Positions 61,798-64,000 of a DNA stretch of 64,000 nucleotides are shown here, piece after piece. The notes below the pieces were generated by a model, which saw only the letters and a list, made by a program, of their open reading frames with translations, was not told the DNA's origin and ran no database searches. A program made the translations under genes and the position numbers. Positions within the stretch are counted from its first letter, which is position 1. The number at the start of each line of letters is the position of its first letter. Source of the stretch: Leptospira sp. WS4.C2 (GTDB lineage: Bacteria; Spirochaetota; Leptospiria; Leptospirales; Leptospiraceae); contig NZ_CP162139.1 in assembly GCF_040833985.1 (NCBI RefSeq), positions 1,508,001 to 1,572,000 on the forward strand, given 5' to 3'.

Positions 61798-64000
61798 GTT
61801 TTTGGGGAAAGTTAAATAGAAGGTAGATCCATTCCCTAGCTCACTTTCTACATCAATTGATCCGTTCATGGATTCAATTTGGTGTTTCGCAAGAAATAAT
61901 CCCATACCTTTCCCTTCGATGTCTTGGCGTAGTCGGAAATTCATTTTGAATAGTTTGTGGCCATGTCGAAGAATATCAATGCCTGGGCCATTATCTTGGA
62001 TGGCAATTTTTAATATTTCCTTTGTTTCCACATAGGAAATATTAATTTTACATACCATATCGGTTCGAGCATATTTGATCGCATTGGTTAGAATGTTGTT
62101 GATGATACTATCGAAGTAGGCTTGAAACCCCAATAATTCTATACCTTCGGGAATATGATTTCTGAATTCTATCTCTCGTTTCGCCCCATTCGTTAAGAGG
62201 AGAATTTGTGCTTCGATACTTTCTCTAATTAAAATTTTTGATTTTGGAAGTTCCTTCGAATCTCTTTCAATATTCAATAATTCATTGAGGTTACGAATGA
62301 TTTGATCTAGTTGGAAGGACGAGGATTCGATAAGACCAATAAGTTCTGTATTGGATGGGGTTTCCTTTAGCATTGATGTCAAACTGATTAGGTTTGCAAT
62401 CGGAGCTCGAAGGTTATGTGAGGTAATATAAGTATATTCTTTTAGTCTTTCGTTTTGTTTGTTTGTAACTTGAACTAAAGATTCTAATTCTTTGTTTTTA
62501 CTGAGTAATAAGATCTCTTTATCTAGGAGTGACTCTTGGATGAGTTTTTCGTTATGAATATTTTGAATGGCTCCATAGAATCCTACACAGTTATTTTCTA
62601 AAAATTTTGGAGTAGCAATGATCCGAATCCAAAACTCATTTCCTGAGCTGGTACGAACAAGAGATTCCAAATCAAAAGTATCTTTCGTTTCGATACAATG
62701 AATTTCTTTTTGTTTTAGGGTTGGGCCAAATTCTTCCGTTCCAAAAAATCGTAAATCGACATCAAAAACGTTTTTAGAAGTCGTTATCAGAATTTCTGTT
62801 GCCACTTGCGATAGTGTGATTTGTTTGTGAACGAGGTCATAATCAAAACTTCCGACTTTAGCTAGACGATTGGTTCGAAGGAGAAGTTCCTCCATTCTCT
62901 TTCTGTCTGAGATGTCTCTAGTTTGGATCACAAGTCCATCGTTAGTTGGAATGACTTGATGAAAATAATAACCAGGTGCCACATAGTTTCCCGGAATTTG
63001 AAATTCTCGTTCTATAGGAATTTTTGTTTCTACTACATTTTTATAGTCTTCGAAGAATCCATTTTCACGATTGATAGGAAAAAGTTGGCAAATTCCTTTA
63101 CCTAACAATTCTTCTTTTTTCATTCCGAGTTGTTCTTCTCCTTTTTGGTTTACATCAGAAATAATAAAGTCAATGATGTCCCCATCTTTATTTTTTGAGG
63201 TTTCTAGAAAGTAAATAGCTTCTAGTGCTGAGTTCATCGCAGCTTGGTATCGATGGCTACTAATTTGGTATTTTAAATCGATTTCTTTCTCTTTGGTGAT
63301 GTCTTTGGCGGCTCCAATAATAGAGATGATTTTACCTTCCGCATTCATAATCGGTTTTGTGTAATCACGTAACCATTTGATATTTCCTGACTTTGTGCGA
63401 ATTCGGTATTCGATCACCCCGGTTTCTCCTTTCAAAGTCTTTGCCATACGTTCAGCAATAATGGGGAGATCTTCTTTTAAAATGACATGAAACCAACCAC
63501 CTAACTTCCCGATTTCTTCGATGGAATAACCGGAAGTTGTGTTTAGTTCTTTGGAGCTCCATTCAGCGATAATTTCTCCATCTAAGATCTTTGCCGTGTA
63601 AATATAATCGGAAGTAATCTCCGTGACCAATCGTAATCGGTCTTCTAGAGTTTGTTTTTCTGTTATATCGCGAGAAACACCAACAATTTCTTTAATGTTC
63701 CCACTTGCATCAAGGATCGGATTTTTTACTGTTTCTAGGATTCTTGTGATACCATCAGGTCCAAGATTTGGTTCTTTTCTTACGTAACTAGTTTCTCCGG
63801 TTTCGAATACTTTTCTATCTTCGGAATTGTAGGCTTTTGTGTATTCTTCTTGGTTGTAAGCAACATCTTGGATACCTATTAATTCTTGTTTCGATACTCC
63901 ATAAAAATCTGCACATGCTTGGTTTACATAGGTCACTTGGAAATTTTTATTTTTACAAAAAACTAAATCGGTAATGGAATCTAATATTTGAGAAAAATAT
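61789..64000 (-). CDS. Multi-PAS sensor histidine kinase, C-terminal part (5' end outside window)
   Basis: The frame is open to the last base of the window, so the N-terminus lies outside; a GTG at 63936 is internal to the first PAS domain (ILDSITDLVFCKNKNFQVTY). At least four PAS/PAC domains are visible, counted from the window edge inward, then the kinase core: H-box TSHNLRAPIANL, ATPase N-box NNILTNAIKYA, DNGPGI, and GKGMGLFLAKHQIES. The SHNLRAPI H-box is like HisKA-related kinases of the bacteriophytochrome group. There is no receiver domain. It is soluble in the visible part. Its 3' end overlaps the patatin gene by nine bases. Confidence 0.9.
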   Translation of the reverse strand, partial: YFSQILDSITDLVFCKNKNFQVTYVNQACADFYGVSKQELIGIQDVAYNQEEYTKAYNSEDRKVFETGETSYVRKEPNLGPDGITRILETVKNPILDASGNIKEIVGVSRDITEKQTLEDRLRLVTEITSDYIYTAKILDGEIIAEWSSKELNTTSGYSIEEIGKLGGWFHVILKEDLPIIAERMAKTLKGETGVIEYRIRTKSGNIKWLRDYTKPIMNAEGKIISIIGAAKDITKEKEIDLKYQISSHRYQAAMNSALEAIYFLETSKNKDGDIIDFIISDVNQKGEEQLGMKKEELLGKGICQLFPINRENGFFEDYKNVVETKIPIEREFQIPGNYVAPGYYFHQVIPTNDGLVIQTRDISDRKRMEELLLRTNRLAKVGSFDYDLVHKQITLSQVATEILITTSKNVFDVDLRFFGTEEFGPTLKQKEIHCIETKDTFDLESLVRTSSGNEFWIRIIATPKFLENNCVGFYGAIQNIHNEKLIQESLLDKEILLLSKNKELESLVQVTNKQNERLKEYTYITSHNLRAPIANLISLTSMLKETPSNTELIGLIESSSFQLDQIIRNLNELLNIERDSKELPKSKILIRESIEAQILLLTNGAKREIEFRNHIPEGIELLGFQAYFDSIINNILTNAIKYARTDMVCKINISYVETKEILKIAIQDNGPGIDILRHGHKLFKMNFRLRQDIEGKGMGLFLAKHQIESMNGSIDVESELGNGSTFYLTFPKNLF

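Overview
The window reads as a chromosomal segment of a Leptospira-like spirochaete, probably from the saprophytic (L. biflexa/L. meyeri-like) side. The evidence is an AT-rich, gene-dense layout, many lipoproteins with spirochaete-style lipoboxes, a LipL45-like FecR-domain lipoprotein, a DUF1574-type protein, a FliS flagellar chaperone, a TatT-type TRAP-associated lipoprotein, and a wealth of PAS/7TM sensor kinases and phosphatases. The genus is inferred from recognised families, not from a database comparison. I see no prophage, insertion sequence, CRISPR array, plasmid origin or rRNA. There is one tRNA (Phe).

Layout. 1-5.4 kb: the 3' end of an AraC-type regulator, a VOC-domain lipoprotein, a two-gene membrane/lipoprotein unit, a GC-rich intergenic palindromic repeat, an FG-GAP beta-propeller lipoprotein and a RibD/DHFR-like protein. 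5.6-12 kb: DUF937 protein, SH3-type lipoprotein, a DUF2452-VanW-membrane glycosyltransferase operon, SPOR protein with coaE, and a lipoprotein alpha/beta hydrolase. 12-20.8 kb: tRNA-Phe with its promoter, a MocR-type regulator divergent from a PLP aminotransferase around a repeated operator, a 51-codon gene with a possibly leaderless promoter, a 7TMR-DISM/SpoIIE phosphatase, an atypical radical SAM enzyme and the LipL45-like protein.

20.9-30.3 kb: lipA, an rRNA pseudouridine synthase, a DUF1574-like protein, an HPP membrane protein, the purN-purH operon running into two envelope proteins and a small transaldolase, then fliS with a coiled-coil gene and a J-domain gene. 30.4-38.6 kb: a four-gene TRAP transporter operon of the TPAT type (TatT, DctP, DctQ, DctM), DedA with a small lipoprotein, dgt, a nucleoside phosphorylase-like gene overlapping argC. 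38.7-47.1 kb: a histidine kinase, a c-type-haem (Tll0287-like) lipoprotein and a multi-PAS hybrid kinase in a row, then a large RND transporter without visible partner genes.

47.2-64 kb: an ArnT-like glycosyltransferase, a YkvA-type protein, a class III adenylate cyclase, a second palindromic repeat, a VOC protein, a tight five-gene operon (minimal FtsX-like permease, LolD-like ATPase, ROK kinase, HIT protein, LPG-synthase-like flippase), a membrane-anchored TPR protein ending in a degenerate Mrr-like nuclease domain, ruvA, a cyclic-nucleotide-binding NTE-type phospholipase followed by an NlpC/P60 hydrolase and a second patatin, and finally the 3' part of a multi-PAS histidine kinase running off the right edge.

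The genes are mostly ordinary housekeeping plus envelope and signalling functions. The most promising unexplained pieces are the haem-lipoprotein/kinase trio, the TPAT operon, the TPR-Mrr-like protein with its divergent minimal ABC transporter, the noncanonical radical SAM enzyme, the MocR operator, the structured leader of the RND gene and several strong intergenic hairpins.
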